Notes under the pieces: generated by a model
What the model was told of the DNA's origin: nothing
Database searches by the model: none
The model's input: only the letters and a program-made list of their open reading frames with translations
In this document: piece after piece, positions 23,166 through 31,001 of the stretch
Layout of the letters: each line of letters begins with the position of its first letter
Numbering within the stretch: the stretch's first letter is position 1
Translations under genes and position numbers: made by a program
Assembly: GCF_000955975.1 (NCBI RefSeq)
Contig: NZ_JYJF01000085.1
Coordinates: 1 to 32,392, forward strand
DNA length: 32,392 nt
Direction of reading: 5' to 3'
Source: Saccharothrix sp. ST-888
GTDB taxonomy: Bacteria; Actinomycetota; Actinomycetes; Streptomycetales; Streptomycetaceae

Positions 23166-25010
23166 TCAGCCGAGTCGGCTCACGTCGCGGACGGCGCCCT
23201 TGTCGGCCGAGGTGGCCATCGCCGCGTACGCCCGCAGCGCGGCGCTGACCTGGCGCTGGCGGGACTTGGGCCGGTAGCCGCCCTCGGACTCCAGTTTGAG
23301 GCGCCGCTCGTGCAGTTCCTCGAAGGAGACCTCCAGGGTCATCTTCCGGCCGGGGATGTCGATCGTGATGAGGTCGCCGTCCTCGATCAGCGCGATGGCG
23401 CCGCCGGAGGCCGCCTCGGGCGAGACGTGGCCGATGGAGAGGCCCGAGGTGCCGCCGGAGAACCGGCCGTCCGTGATCAGGGCACAGGACTTGCCGAGGC
23501 CGCGGCCCTTCAGGAAGGACGTGGGGTAGAGCATCTCCTGCATGCCGGGGCCGCCCTTGGGGCCCTCGTAGCGGATGACGACGACGTCGCCCTCCTTGAC
23601 CCGCTTGGCGAGGATCGCCTCGACCGCGTCGTCCTGGGATTCGACCACGACCGCCGGGCCGCTGAAGGTCCAGATCGACTCGTCCACGCCCGCGGTCTTC
23701 ACCACGCAGCCGTCCTCGGCGATGTTGCCGTAGAGCACGGCGAGGCCGCCCTCCAGGGAGTAGGCGTGCTCGAGGTCGCGGATGCAGCCGCGGGCCGCGT
23801 CGGTGTCCAGCGTCTCCCAGCGCTCGGACTGCGAGAAGGCGGTGGCCGACCGGACGCAGCCGGGGGCGGCGTGCCACAGCTCGACGGCCTCGGCGGACGG
23901 TGAACCGCCGCGCACGTCCCAGGTCTTGAGCCACTCGGCGAGCGAGTCGGAGTGGACGGTGTGGACGTCCTCGTTGAGCAGTCCGGCGCGGTAGAGCTCG
24001 CCCAGGATGGCGGGGATGCCGCCGGCCCGGTGGACGTCCTCCATGTAGTAGTTGCCGTTGGGGGCGACCTTCGACAGGCACGGCACCTTGCGCGAGATGG
24101 CGTCGATGTCGCGCATGTCGAAGTCCAGCTCGGCCTCCTGGGCGGCGGCGAGCAGGTGCAGGATGGTGTTGGTGGAGCCGCCCATCGCGATGTCGAGGGC
24201 CATCGCGTTCTCGAAGGCCGCCCGGGTGGCGATGTTGCGCGGCAGGACGGACTCGTCGTCCCCGTGGTAGTGCCGCCGGGCCAGCTCGACCACGTTGTGC
24301 CCGGCGCGCTCGTAGAGGGCCTTGCGGGCGGTGTGGGTGGCCAGCACCGAGCCGTTGCCGGGGAGCGAGAGGCCGATCGCCTCGGTGAGGCAGTTCATCG
24401 AGTTGGCGGTGAACATGCCCGAGCAGGAACCGCAGGTCGGGCAGGCGTTCTCCTCGATGATCGCGATGTCCTCGTCGGAGACGTTCTCGTTGACCGCCTG
24501 CGAGATCGCGTCGACCAGGTCGAGCTTGCGCACGGTGCCGTCGACCAGGGTGGCCTTGCCGGCCTCCATCGGGCCGCCGGAGACGAACACGGTCGGGATG
24601 TTGAGGCGCAGCGCGGCCATCAGCATGCCGGGGGTGATCTTGTCGCAGTTGGAGATGCAGATCAGCGCGTCCGCGCAGTGCGCGTTGACCATGTACTCGA
24701 CCGAGTCGGCGATCAGGTCGCGGGAGGGCAGCGAGTAGAGCATGCCGGCGTGGCCCATGGCGATGCCGTCGTCCACCGCGATGGTGTTGAACTCGCGCGG
24801 GATACCGCCCGCCTCCTTGATCGCCTCGGAGACGATCCGGCCGACCGGCTGGAGGTGGGTGTGCCCCGGCACGAACTCGGTGAACGAGTTGGCCACCGCG
24901 ATGATCGGCTTTCCGAAGTCCTCCCGGGCTACGCCCGCCGCCCTGAGAAGCGCCCGGGCGCCAGCCATGTTGCGACCGTGGGTGACCGTACGGGACCTCA
25001 GCTCGGGCAT
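23166..25010 (-). CDS. ilvD: Dihydroxy-acid dehydratase
   Basis: IlvD dehydrates 2,3-dihydroxy-isovalerate and -methylvalerate in branched-chain amino acid synthesis, using an iron-sulfur cluster. The 614-residue protein has the family signatures: SFTEFVPGHTHL near residue 42, CISNCDKITPGMLMA (C122), ENACPTCGSCSGMFTAN (residues 187-202), and near the C-terminus GRFSGGTSGLSIGHVSPEA. The ATG at 25010 has AAGGAG 8 nt upstream; a GTG three codons earlier overlaps that site and is less likely. The 144-nt gap upstream, towards the methyltransferase gene, shows no leader peptide that I can support. Confidence 0.97.
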   Translation of the reverse strand: MPELRSRTVTHGRNMAGARALLRAAGVAREDFGKPIIAVANSFTEFVPGHTHLQPVGRIVSEAIKEAGGIPREFNTIAVDDGIAMGHAGMLYSLPSRDLIADSVEYMVNAHCADALICISNCDKITPGMLMAALRLNIPTVFVSGGPMEAGKATLVDGTVRKLDLVDAISQAVNENVSDEDIAIIEENACPTCGSCSGMFTANSMNCLTEAIGLSLPGNGSVLATHTARKALYERAGHNVVELARRHYHGDDESVLPRNIATRAAFENAMALDIAMGGSTNTILHLLAAAQEAELDFDMRDIDAISRKVPCLSKVAPNGNYYMEDVHRAGGIPAILGELYRAGLLNEDVHTVHSDSLAEWLKTWDVRGGSPSAEAVELWHAAPGCVRSATAFSQSERWETLDTDAARGCIRDLEHAYSLEGGLAVLYGNIAEDGCVVKTAGVDESIWTFSGPAVVVESQDDAVEAILAKRVKEGDVVVIRYEGPKGGPGMQEMLYPTSFLKGRGLGKSCALITDGRFSGGTSGLSIGHVSPEAASGGAIALIEDGDLITIDIPGRKMTLEVSFEELHERRLKLESEGGYRPKSRQRQVSAALRAYAAMATSADKGAVRDVSRLG

Positions 25011-25154
25011 TCGCTCCACTCCTTCGGAGACTGCGCGCGGCCGTCTGCTTCGGTTGAGGGGGCGCAGGGCCGCTGTAGCTACCGAGCGTACGCCGCCCTT
25101 CGGGCCGTACGCACAGTTCGTCCGCCATGCGGTCAGGCCGCGCCGTCGGCGGCG

Positions 25155-25937
25155 TCAGCCGGCCGTGACCCCCACCGTCAGCCGCGCCACGAAGGGCTCG
25201 GGAAGCATCCCGGCCGGGAACTCGGCCAGCAGCGCTGCCCGTTCGGCGGCCAGCACCGACTCCCGCTCCTCCTCCGACAGCACCGCGATGAAGGACTTGG
25301 ACCGCAGGTCGGCGAGGGCGGTGTCGACCGGCACCTCGCGCTGCCAGGCGATCTCCGCGGTACCCACCCGCAGGCCGTACCCGGCGATCAGGCCGCCGAC
25401 CCGGCCGATGTCGGTCCGCTCGGCCCCCGGCGACGGGCCGGTCAGCGACGACACCCCGGCCATCAGCCGGTCGAGCTGGGCCTCGGCCCACGCGGTCCGG
25501 CGGTCCCGGTCGTTGCGCCAGACCGCGAGCGCGCCGCCGGGGCGCAGGACCCGGATCGCCTCGGGGATCGACCGGTCCGGGGCGGTCCAGTGGAACGCCT
25601 GCGCATACGTGATCAGATCCGCCGTCGCATCGCGGCACGGCAGTGCGTCGCCGACCCCCCTGACCAGCGGGATCCCGGGAGACACCGCATGCAGCCGGGC
25701 GGCCATCCCGGCACTCGGCTCCACCGCCGTCACCCGGGCACCCCGGCCCGCCAGCAACCGGGTCGCGATCCCCGTCCCCGCCCCGACGTCCAGCACCACC
25801 GAACCGCTCAACAGCCGTCCGCCGAGCCGCTCGATCTCGTCGAACAGCGCATCCGGGTACGAGGGCCGAGCCGCGTCGTAGTCCGCCGCGACCGCACCGA
25901 AGGAGGCGGCCCGGTCCCGCCAGATCGAGGCCGTCAT
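25155..25937 (-). CDS. Class I SAM-dependent methyltransferase
   Basis: A 260-residue methyltransferase of the UbiE/Methyltransf_11 type. Motif I is VVLDVGAGTGIATRLL (from about residue 47), followed by VTAVEPSAGM (acidic residue binding the SAM ribose), LITYAQAFHWT and VLRPGGALAVW. The C-terminal 100 residues are a helical substrate domain ending in AAERAALLAEFPAGMLPEPF. The substrate is unknown. Its ATG overlaps the stop of a 45-codon ORF upstream (ATGA) whose product resembles this protein's own C-terminus, indicating an old tandem duplication. It is followed by ilvD. Confidence 0.9.
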   Translation of the reverse strand: MTASIWRDRAASFGAVAADYDAARPSYPDALFDEIERLGGRLLSGSVVLDVGAGTGIATRLLAGRGARVTAVEPSAGMAARLHAVSPGIPLVRGVGDALPCRDATADLITYAQAFHWTAPDRSIPEAIRVLRPGGALAVWRNDRDRRTAWAEAQLDRLMAGVSSLTGPSPGAERTDIGRVGGLIAGYGLRVGTAEIAWQREVPVDTALADLRSKSFIAVLSEEERESVLAAERAALLAEFPAGMLPEPFVARLTVGVTAG

Positions 25938-26071
25938 GCCCGGGTCACCGCGACGACGACGGCCAGCACGTACGGCTCGGTGACCGCGCCGTCCGGGAAC
26001 TCGGCGCGCAGCGCGGCCCGTTCGGCGGCGGGCAACAGCTCCCGCTGCTCCAGGTGCTGAAGATCCGTCAT
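25934..26071 (-). pseudogene. 45-codon remnant resembling the C-terminus of the adjacent methyltransferase
   Basis: An ORF from ATG at 26071 to a TGA that overlaps the methyltransferase start. It encodes MTDLQHLEQRELLPAAER, then AALRAEFPDGAVTEPYV and a Val-rich end. Aligned without gaps to the last 38 residues of the downstream methyltransferase, 21 positions are identical (shared AAERAAL, AEFP, EP, VT). It looks like the surviving 3' end of a duplicated methyltransferase gene that has gained a start codon (AGGA lies close upstream). It may still be translated and coupled to the methyltransferase. No independent domain is seen. Confidence 0.65.
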
Positions 26072-26101
26072 GTCCTGCCCCCGGTCCGGTGTCCCCTGCG
26101 G

Positions 26102-27427
26102 TCAGCGTACGCGCGCGGGGGTGGCCAGGTGCAGGCGGGTGAAGGCGAGGGCCTCGGCGAGATCGGCCTCGCGTTCGGCGGGGGAAGCGGCCCGGCGGGT
26201 GTTGACCTCCAGCACCACGTGGCCGTCGAAACCGGTCCTGGCGAGGCGTTCCAGCAGCTCGGCGCAGGGCTGCTTGCCCCGGCCCGGGATGAGGTGCTCG
26301 TCCTTGCCGGACCCCGAACCGTCCGCGAGGTGGACGTGGGCGAGGCGGCTGCCCATCCGGTCGGCCATCGCGAAGGCGTCGATCCGGGAGGTCGCGACGT
26401 GCGAGAGGTCGATGGTGAAGTGCCGGTACTCCTCCTCGGTGACGTCCCAGCCCGGCGCGTACGCCAGCACCTCGCGGTCCCGGTAGCGCCAGGGATACAT
26501 GTTCTCGACCGCGAAGCGGACCTCGGTCTCGCCCGCCATCCGGCCGATCCCCTCGACGAACTCCCGGGCGTACTGGCGCTGCCAGCGGAACGGCGGGTGG
26601 ACCACCACGGTGTCCGCGCCCAGCTTCTCGGCGGCCGCGCGGGCGCGGACCAGCTTGGTCCACGGATCGGTGGTCCAGACCCGCTGGGTGATCAGCAGGC
26701 AGGGCGCGTGGACGGCCAGGATCGGCATCCGGTGCAGGTCGGAGAGCCGGCGCAGGGCCTCGATGTCCTGGCTGACCGGGTCGTTCCAGACCATCACCTC
26801 GATGCCGTCGTAGCCGAGCTTGGCGGCGAGCTCGAAGGCGGTGGCGGTGGTCGCGGGGTAGACCGAGGCGGTGGAGAGCACCACCTTGGTGTCCGGGACG
26901 TGCAGCTTCGGGTGCGGCGGGAGCACCAGGCGGTCGGTGGTGCGCAGCAGGGGGGCGGGCTCGGGGGCCTTCCGACGCGCCGTCCTGGTGCGCTTCGCGG
27001 CGGTCTTGGTCGTCTTGGTCGCTTCGGTGGCACTGGTGGCACCGGTGGCCGTCCTGCGCCGCTGGGGGGACTGGGCGGACTTCGCGGCGGTCGCCGACTT
27101 CACGGCCTTGACCGCCTGCGCGACCTTGGCGGACTTCGTGCTCTTCGCGGTGGCGGGCTTCGCGGCCTCGGCGGACTTCGCGGACTTCGCAGCCTTCACG
27201 GCCTTCACGGCCTTCACGGTCCTGGCCGTCCGGGAGGCGGCCTCGGCGGCCCGCTCCCCCAGCCCCGGCCGCCCGGTGGCCGCTGCGCCGCCCTGCCCGG
27301 GTTCCGGCGTCCGCTTGGCAGCGGCGCTCGCCCTGGTCCGGCGCGGCCTGCCCGGCCGCGGCTGCCCGGCGTCTTCACCAGCAGCGCGGCCCGCCTGCGT
27401 ACCGTCCTCGTCCGCTGGTTCCGCCAC
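26102..27427 (-). CDS. TIM-barrel sugar isomerase/AP-endonuclease-like protein with histone-H1-like N-terminal tail
   Basis: A 441-residue protein in two parts. Residues about 180-435 are an AP-endonuclease-2 (xylose isomerase-like) TIM barrel: VVLSTASVYP, YDGIEVMVW (metal-site Glu), TVVVHPPFRWQ, VRFAVENMYPW, FTIDLSH, LAHVHLADGSG and HVVLEVNTRR, with the metal-binding Glu, His and Asp residues in place. Residues about 70-152 are an Ala/Lys/Ser/Thr-rich tail made of KAVKAVKAAKSAKSAE-like repeats, as in histone H1 and the mycobacterial HU tail. The GTG at 27427 lacks a ribosome-binding site but has TACGCT 7 nt upstream (leaderless). An internal start giving only the barrel is possible. The substrate is unknown; the tail would suggest DNA or RNA contact. 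Confidence 0.85.
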   Translation of the reverse strand: MAEPADEDGTQAGRAAGEDAGQPRPGRPRRTRASAAAKRTPEPGQGGAAATGRPGLGERAAEAASRTARTVKAVKAVKAAKSAKSAEAAKPATAKSTKSAKVAQAVKAVKSATAAKSAQSPQRRRTATGATSATEATKTTKTAAKRTRTARRKAPEPAPLLRTTDRLVLPPHPKLHVPDTKVVLSTASVYPATTATAFELAAKLGYDGIEVMVWNDPVSQDIEALRRLSDLHRMPILAVHAPCLLITQRVWTTDPWTKLVRARAAAEKLGADTVVVHPPFRWQRQYAREFVEGIGRMAGETEVRFAVENMYPWRYRDREVLAYAPGWDVTEEEYRHFTIDLSHVATSRIDAFAMADRMGSRLAHVHLADGSGSGKDEHLIPGRGKQPCAELLERLARTGFDGHVVLEVNTRRAASPAEREADLAEALAFTRLHLATPARVR

Positions 27428-27434
27428 GGGAGAC

Positions 27435-27440
27435 AGCGTA
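27435..27440 (-). promoter_or_regulatory. -10-like box of a probable leaderless transcript
   Basis: On the minus strand TACGCT is followed by 7 nt and the GTG at 27427. No ribosome-binding site precedes the GTG, supporting the long form of the histone-tailed protein. Confidence 0.4.
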
Positions 27441-27737
27441 AGCGGCAGGACAGCCGAATGGGACCGTGTCCCGGCCCGGTGTGGGCGTGCTCACCCTGGT
27501 CCGGTGTGATCGGGAGCCGGCCGCCGCGGGGCCGGTGGCAGACCTCGCCGGGTGGTGCCGCCGTGGGCCGCGAGGCCGGGTCCGACCGGCTGCGGGCCCG
27601 GAAGGGAGGGGCTCCGACGCCGTACCGGCTCCGGCGGAAGCGCGCCGTACGCCCACCAGGGGCAGCCGTCCCGCCGGCTCGGCCGCCTCCCCGTTCCCCG
27701 CCCCCTCACGGGCGCGCCCGACCGCCCCGGAGGGGCT
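27441..27737. other. Intergenic stretch without a supportable gene
   Basis: About 300 bp between the end of the Ppx/GppA gene and the start of the TIM-barrel gene, both on the minus strand. Open frames exist on all strands but have shadow-like composition. I found no convincing terminator; only short GC-rich inverted repeats occur. Confidence 0.5.
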
Positions 27738-28694
27738 TCACCCCGTCAGGGCAGGGCGGCGGTCGGCGGGGCTGTCCATGGCGTCCAGACGGCGCAGGAT
27801 GATGCCCTCGCGCAGCGCCCAGGGGCAGACGTCGAGCCCGTCCAGGCCGAAGAGGTCCATCGCCGCGTCGGCGACCATCGCCCCGGCCAGCAGCTGCCGC
27901 GCCCGCCCCTCGGAGACCCCGGGGATCTGGGCGCGCTGCGCGACGGTCATCCCGGCCAGCCTGGGGACCCAGGCGGCCAGGCCGGCTCTGGTGAGCCTGC
28001 GCTGCACCAGCGGTCCGGAGTCGGCGGGGGCGGCGCCGGTCATCCGGGCCAGCTGCTTGAAGGTCTTGGAGGTGGCGACCGCGTGGTCCGGGGCGCCGAG
28101 CCGGGCGAACTCGCCGACCACCTGGGCGATCTCGGCCCTGATCTGGCGCCGCAGCTCCCGTACGTCGTCGGGGTCGGCCACGTCCCCGGGCAGCTGGGCG
28201 GTCAGCCGACCGGCACCGAGCGGAAGGGAGCAGGCGACGTCGGGCTGCTCGTCCAGCCCGCAGGCGATCTCCAGCGAGCCGCCGCCGATGTCGAAGTTGA
28301 GCAGGCGCCCGGACGACCAGCCGAACCAGCGGCGGACCGCGAGGAAGGTGAGCCGGGCCTCGTCCTGGCCGGAGAGCACCCGCAGCTCCACGCCGGTCTC
28401 CTCGGCGACCCGGCGCAGCACGTCCTCACCGTTGGCGGCCTCCCGGACGGCGGAGGTGGCGAAGGGCAGCATGTCCACCACGCCCTTGTCCTCGGCCACC
28501 CTTATCGAGGAGGCCACCATGCCGACCAGCTTGTCCACCCCGGCCGTGGTGATCGCGCCGGCCGCGTCGAGCAGCTCGGCGAGCCTCAGCTCGGCCTTGT
28601 GCGAGTACGCGGGCAGCGGGGCAGCACCGGGGTGGGCGTCCACCACGAGGAAGTGGACGGTGTTGGAACCTACGTCGAGCACACCGAGTCGCAT
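27738..28694 (-). CDS. Ppx/GppA-family phosphatase (exopolyphosphatase-like)
   Basis: A 318-residue member of the sugar kinase/Hsp70 actin-like ATPase superfamily that hydrolyses polyphosphate or pppGpp. It begins LGVLDVGSNTVHFLVVD (phosphate 1 motif), contains PFATSAVREAANGEDVLRRV and SGQDEARLTFLAV, and has FDIGGGSLEI (phosphate 2 motif). Length corresponds to the two-domain short form without the HD-like C-terminal domain, the form usual in actinobacteria. The ATG has GGAGAG 2 nt upstream. It diverges from the alpha/beta hydrolase gene; the 183-bp region between holds an AT-rich spot with TGAC-N5-GTCA (28766-28778). Confidence 0.92.
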   Translation of the reverse strand: MRLGVLDVGSNTVHFLVVDAHPGAAPLPAYSHKAELRLAELLDAAGAITTAGVDKLVGMVASSIRVAEDKGVVDMLPFATSAVREAANGEDVLRRVAEETGVELRVLSGQDEARLTFLAVRRWFGWSSGRLLNFDIGGGSLEIACGLDEQPDVACSLPLGAGRLTAQLPGDVADPDDVRELRRQIRAEIAQVVGEFARLGAPDHAVATSKTFKQLARMTGAAPADSGPLVQRRLTRAGLAAWVPRLAGMTVAQRAQIPGVSEGRARQLLAGAMVADAAMDLFGLDGLDVCPWALREGIILRRLDAMDSPADRRPALTG

Positions 28695-28877
28695 AACTCT
28701 CCACGCTACGCGATGCCCTCCCCCGACCTGGCCTCCTGTGCCGGACCGACCGACCCTTGAATATCTGACACTTCGTCACATCCGGACCGGCCCGGCACGG
28801 CCCGCCATCGGCGAAGTGGTTGCCGAGGATCGCCACCCGGCGGAACCTGGTTCCACATCACCAACCGGGAGCGACAT

Positions 28878-29633
28878 ATGACGATCAGTCACCGGGTAAT
28901 CGGCGCCGGCGGGCACCGGGTCATCGTGCTGCACGACTGGTTCGGCACCAGCGCGGGCTGGGGGCCGTTCCTGGACTGTCTGGACGGCGAGAACTTCAGC
29001 TACGCGTTCCTCGACTACCGGGGCTACGGCCTGCGGGCCGACGTCCCGGGCGACTTCACCCTCGCCGAGATCGCCCAGGACGTCCTGGCGCTGGCCGACC
29101 GGCTCGGCTGGGCCACCTTCTCCCTGGTCGGCCACTCGATGGGCGGGAAGGCGGCGCAGCGCGTGCTGGTCGAGGCTCCGCACCGGGTGCGCCGGCTGGC
29201 CGGCATCGCCGGGGTGCCGGCCTCCGCGTACCCGCTGGAGGGCGAGGCGTACGAGCTCTTCCACGGCGCCGCCGACCACCCGGCCAACCGCCGCGCCATC
29301 CTCGACCTGGTCACCGGCCACCGGGCCACCGCCGCCTGGCTCGACCGGATGACCGCGCAGTCCCTCGCCCTCTCCCGGCGCGACGCCTTCGCCGCCTACC
29401 TGGACGACTGGAGCACCCTCGACTTCGCCGCCAAGATCACCGGCAGCCGCCTTCCGGTCCGGGTCTTCGTCGGCGAGCACGACCTGGCCCTCACCCCCGA
29501 GGTGATGCGGGCCACCTGGCTCACCCACTACCCGGACGCCACCCTCGAAATCCTCCCCAACTCCGGTCACTACCCCATGTACGAGATCCCCGTCGCCTTC
29601 GCGGCCGCCCTGGAGTCGTTCCTGAACGGGTAG
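28878..29633 (+). CDS. Alpha/beta-fold hydrolase
   Basis: A 251-residue hydrolase with the complete triad: nucleophile S87 in VGHSMGG, Asp in FVGEHDLAL and His in NSGHYPMYE near the C-terminus. The oxyanion-hole region reads VLHDWFGTSAGWGPF. No signal peptide, so it is cytoplasmic. The cap is short, as in esterases and haloperoxidase-type enzymes; the substrate cannot be deduced. The ATG has GGGAG 6 nt upstream. It is the only plus-strand gene in the last 9 kb, and is closed by a strong bidirectional hairpin. Confidence 0.92.
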   Translation: MTISHRVIGAGGHRVIVLHDWFGTSAGWGPFLDCLDGENFSYAFLDYRGYGLRADVPGDFTLAEIAQDVLALADRLGWATFSLVGHSMGGKAAQRVLVEAPHRVRRLAGIAGVPASAYPLEGEAYELFHGAADHPANRRAILDLVTGHRATAAWLDRMTAQSLALSRRDAFAAYLDDWSTLDFAAKITGSRLPVRVFVGEHDLALTPEVMRATWLTHYPDATLEILPNSGHYPMYEIPVAFAAALESFLNG

Positions 29634-29643
29634 CCCGAGGAGA

Positions 29644-29685
29644 CCTGCCGGGCCGTCCCCCGAGGCCGGGGGGCGGCCCGACAGG
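29644..29685. terminator. Bidirectional terminator between convergent genes
   Basis: A 14-bp stem (29649-29662 with 29667-29680, one wobble, loop aggc), extended by four more pairs after one mismatch (29644-29647 with 29682-29685). It lies in the 54-bp gap between the hydrolase stop and the end of the SUKH-type gene. Confidence 0.8.
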
Positions 29686-29687
29686 GG

Positions 29688-31001
29688 CTAGAGCACGCCC
29701 TGCCAGAGCTGTTCCAGCACCACGGCCCACCAGTTCTCCGGGTCGGTGAACACCGTGCGGTCCAGCCCGGCCAGCCCCCACTGGAGTTCGGCCACCACCG
29801 GGCCCGCCGCGTAGGGCGGGAGGTCGCGGAGGCGGGGCAGGTACTCGGCGAGCAGGGTGAGGCAGCGGACGAACGCGGTGAGGTCGGCGTTGCAGTGGCG
29901 AGCGGTCGCGGTGTCGGGGTCGATCGCGCGGACCCGGCCCCGCGCGGTGTCCACGGTGATCAGCGCCCACCCGTCGGTGCCGACGAGCCGCTGCCCGAGC
30001 AGGTTCCGCCGCGCGTCCCCGGTGGCCCGCAGACCGCGTCCGAGGCCGTCCAGCCAGGCCGTCGCGTCGGGCAGGACCGACTCGGCCCGGCTGCCGTCCA
30101 GGACGCCGTCGGCGACCGGGCGGTGCAGGGTGAAGTAGCCCTCGACCGCCGTGGGCAGGCCGATGTCGAGCAGCGGCACGGCCACCGAGTCCGGCAGGTC
30201 GGCCGCCAGCACCTCGCCCTCCTCGAAGCGTTGCGCGCCCTCGGGCCCGAACCGCTCCGCGAGCCGGGCGGCCAGCACCTGCGCGGTCTCCGGCAGCGCT
30301 GGCGGGACGGCCGTCGGGAACGGCACCCGGTTGGGCCTGGGCGCCGCGTGCCTGCCGTCGGGGCCGGCCGCCGGGATCCGGGCGACCAACTCCCGCACCG
30401 CCGCCGCCCGGTGGTCGAAGTACGGCCCGTACCGCAGCTCGTGGCTGAACCGCGCCGACGGCAGTTCCTCGGCGAGCGCCTGCGCGGCGTACCCGCCGGG
30501 CAGCATCGCGAGGCTCAGATCGGTGTGGACCGCCACCACGTCCTGGGCCCGGACGCCCTGCTGTTCGAGCTGCCGCCAGGCGCGCAGCGCAGGGTGCGGA
30601 CGGCCTGCGGCCGAGTGCAGCACCAGCGTCTGCGGTTCGCCGAACTCGTCGCGGTAGGTCAGCTCGGCCCGGACGCCCGGCCCGGTGACGGGCGGCAGCG
30701 CGGGCTCGTACAGGCCGGCGCCCAGCTTGTCGCGGTAGAGCCGGACCACCTCCGCCACCGGGACGGACGGCCAGACGCTCAGCTCGCCGGTCGCGCGGTC
30801 CACCACGGCGCAGGCCGCGCCGATCTCCTCGGGGGCCCGGCGCGCGCCGGTCAGCGGGTCCACCTGCACGGGTGCGGGGGCGGGCCAGAGCACCCAGCCG
30901 AGGTCGAACTCGTAGGACTGGACCGGGCGGGCCGCCTCCTGCGGCAGATCGCCGTTGATCCATCGGTGGGCGGCGTCGATCGCCTGTTCGCGGGTGGTCA
31001 T
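29688..31001 (-). CDS. Composite immunity-like protein (YrhB-like, degenerate deaminase-like, SUKH-4-like)
   Basis: A 437-residue cytoplasmic protein. Residues 1-95 resemble YrhB/Imm35-type immunity domains (REQAIDAAHRWI, LGWVLWPAP, ATGELSVWPSV). Residues about 110-205 look like a DYW/YwqJ-type nucleic-acid deaminase fold, but the zinc motif I recall as HTELEPC..PGGYC reads HTDLSLAMLPGGYA, with both cysteines lost. Residues about 245-430 match the SUKH-4 pattern (LLDIGLPTAVEGYFTL, GTDGWALITVD, TAFVRCLTLLAEYL). Domain names are from memory. The ATG overlaps the stop of the upstream toxin-like gene (ATGA). It is probably a neutralising or regulatory partner of that protein rather than an active enzyme. 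Confidence 0.7.
   Translation of the reverse strand: MTTREQAIDAAHRWINGDLPQEAARPVQSYEFDLGWVLWPAPAPVQVDPLTGARRAPEEIGAACAVVDRATGELSVWPSVPVAEVVRLYRDKLGAGLYEPALPPVTGPGVRAELTYRDEFGEPQTLVLHSAAGRPHPALRAWRQLEQQGVRAQDVVAVHTDLSLAMLPGGYAAQALAEELPSARFSHELRYGPYFDHRAAAVRELVARIPAAGPDGRHAAPRPNRVPFPTAVPPALPETAQVLAARLAERFGPEGAQRFEEGEVLAADLPDSVAVPLLDIGLPTAVEGYFTLHRPVADGVLDGSRAESVLPDATAWLDGLGRGLRATGDARRNLLGQRLVGTDGWALITVDTARGRVRAIDPDTATARHCNADLTAFVRCLTLLAEYLPRLRDLPPYAAGPVVAELQWGLAGLDRTVFTDPENWWAVVLEQLWQGVL

Noticed and set aside
22501..25638. 1045-residue minus-strand open frame joining ilvD and the membrane-protein gene
   Set aside because: Most of it is a shifted frame of ilvD. Only the last 175 codons, from the GTG at 23028, form a plausible gene.
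27090..27230. Non-coding tandem repeats (gccttcacg-like)
   Set aside because: They are imperfect and are explained by the Lys/Ala-rich coding tail of the TIM-barrel gene on the minus strand.
28766..28778. TGAC-N5-GTCA palindrome as an operator between the Ppx and hydrolase genes
   Set aside because: Only four base pairs per arm and no adjacent regulator; too weak to call as a feature.
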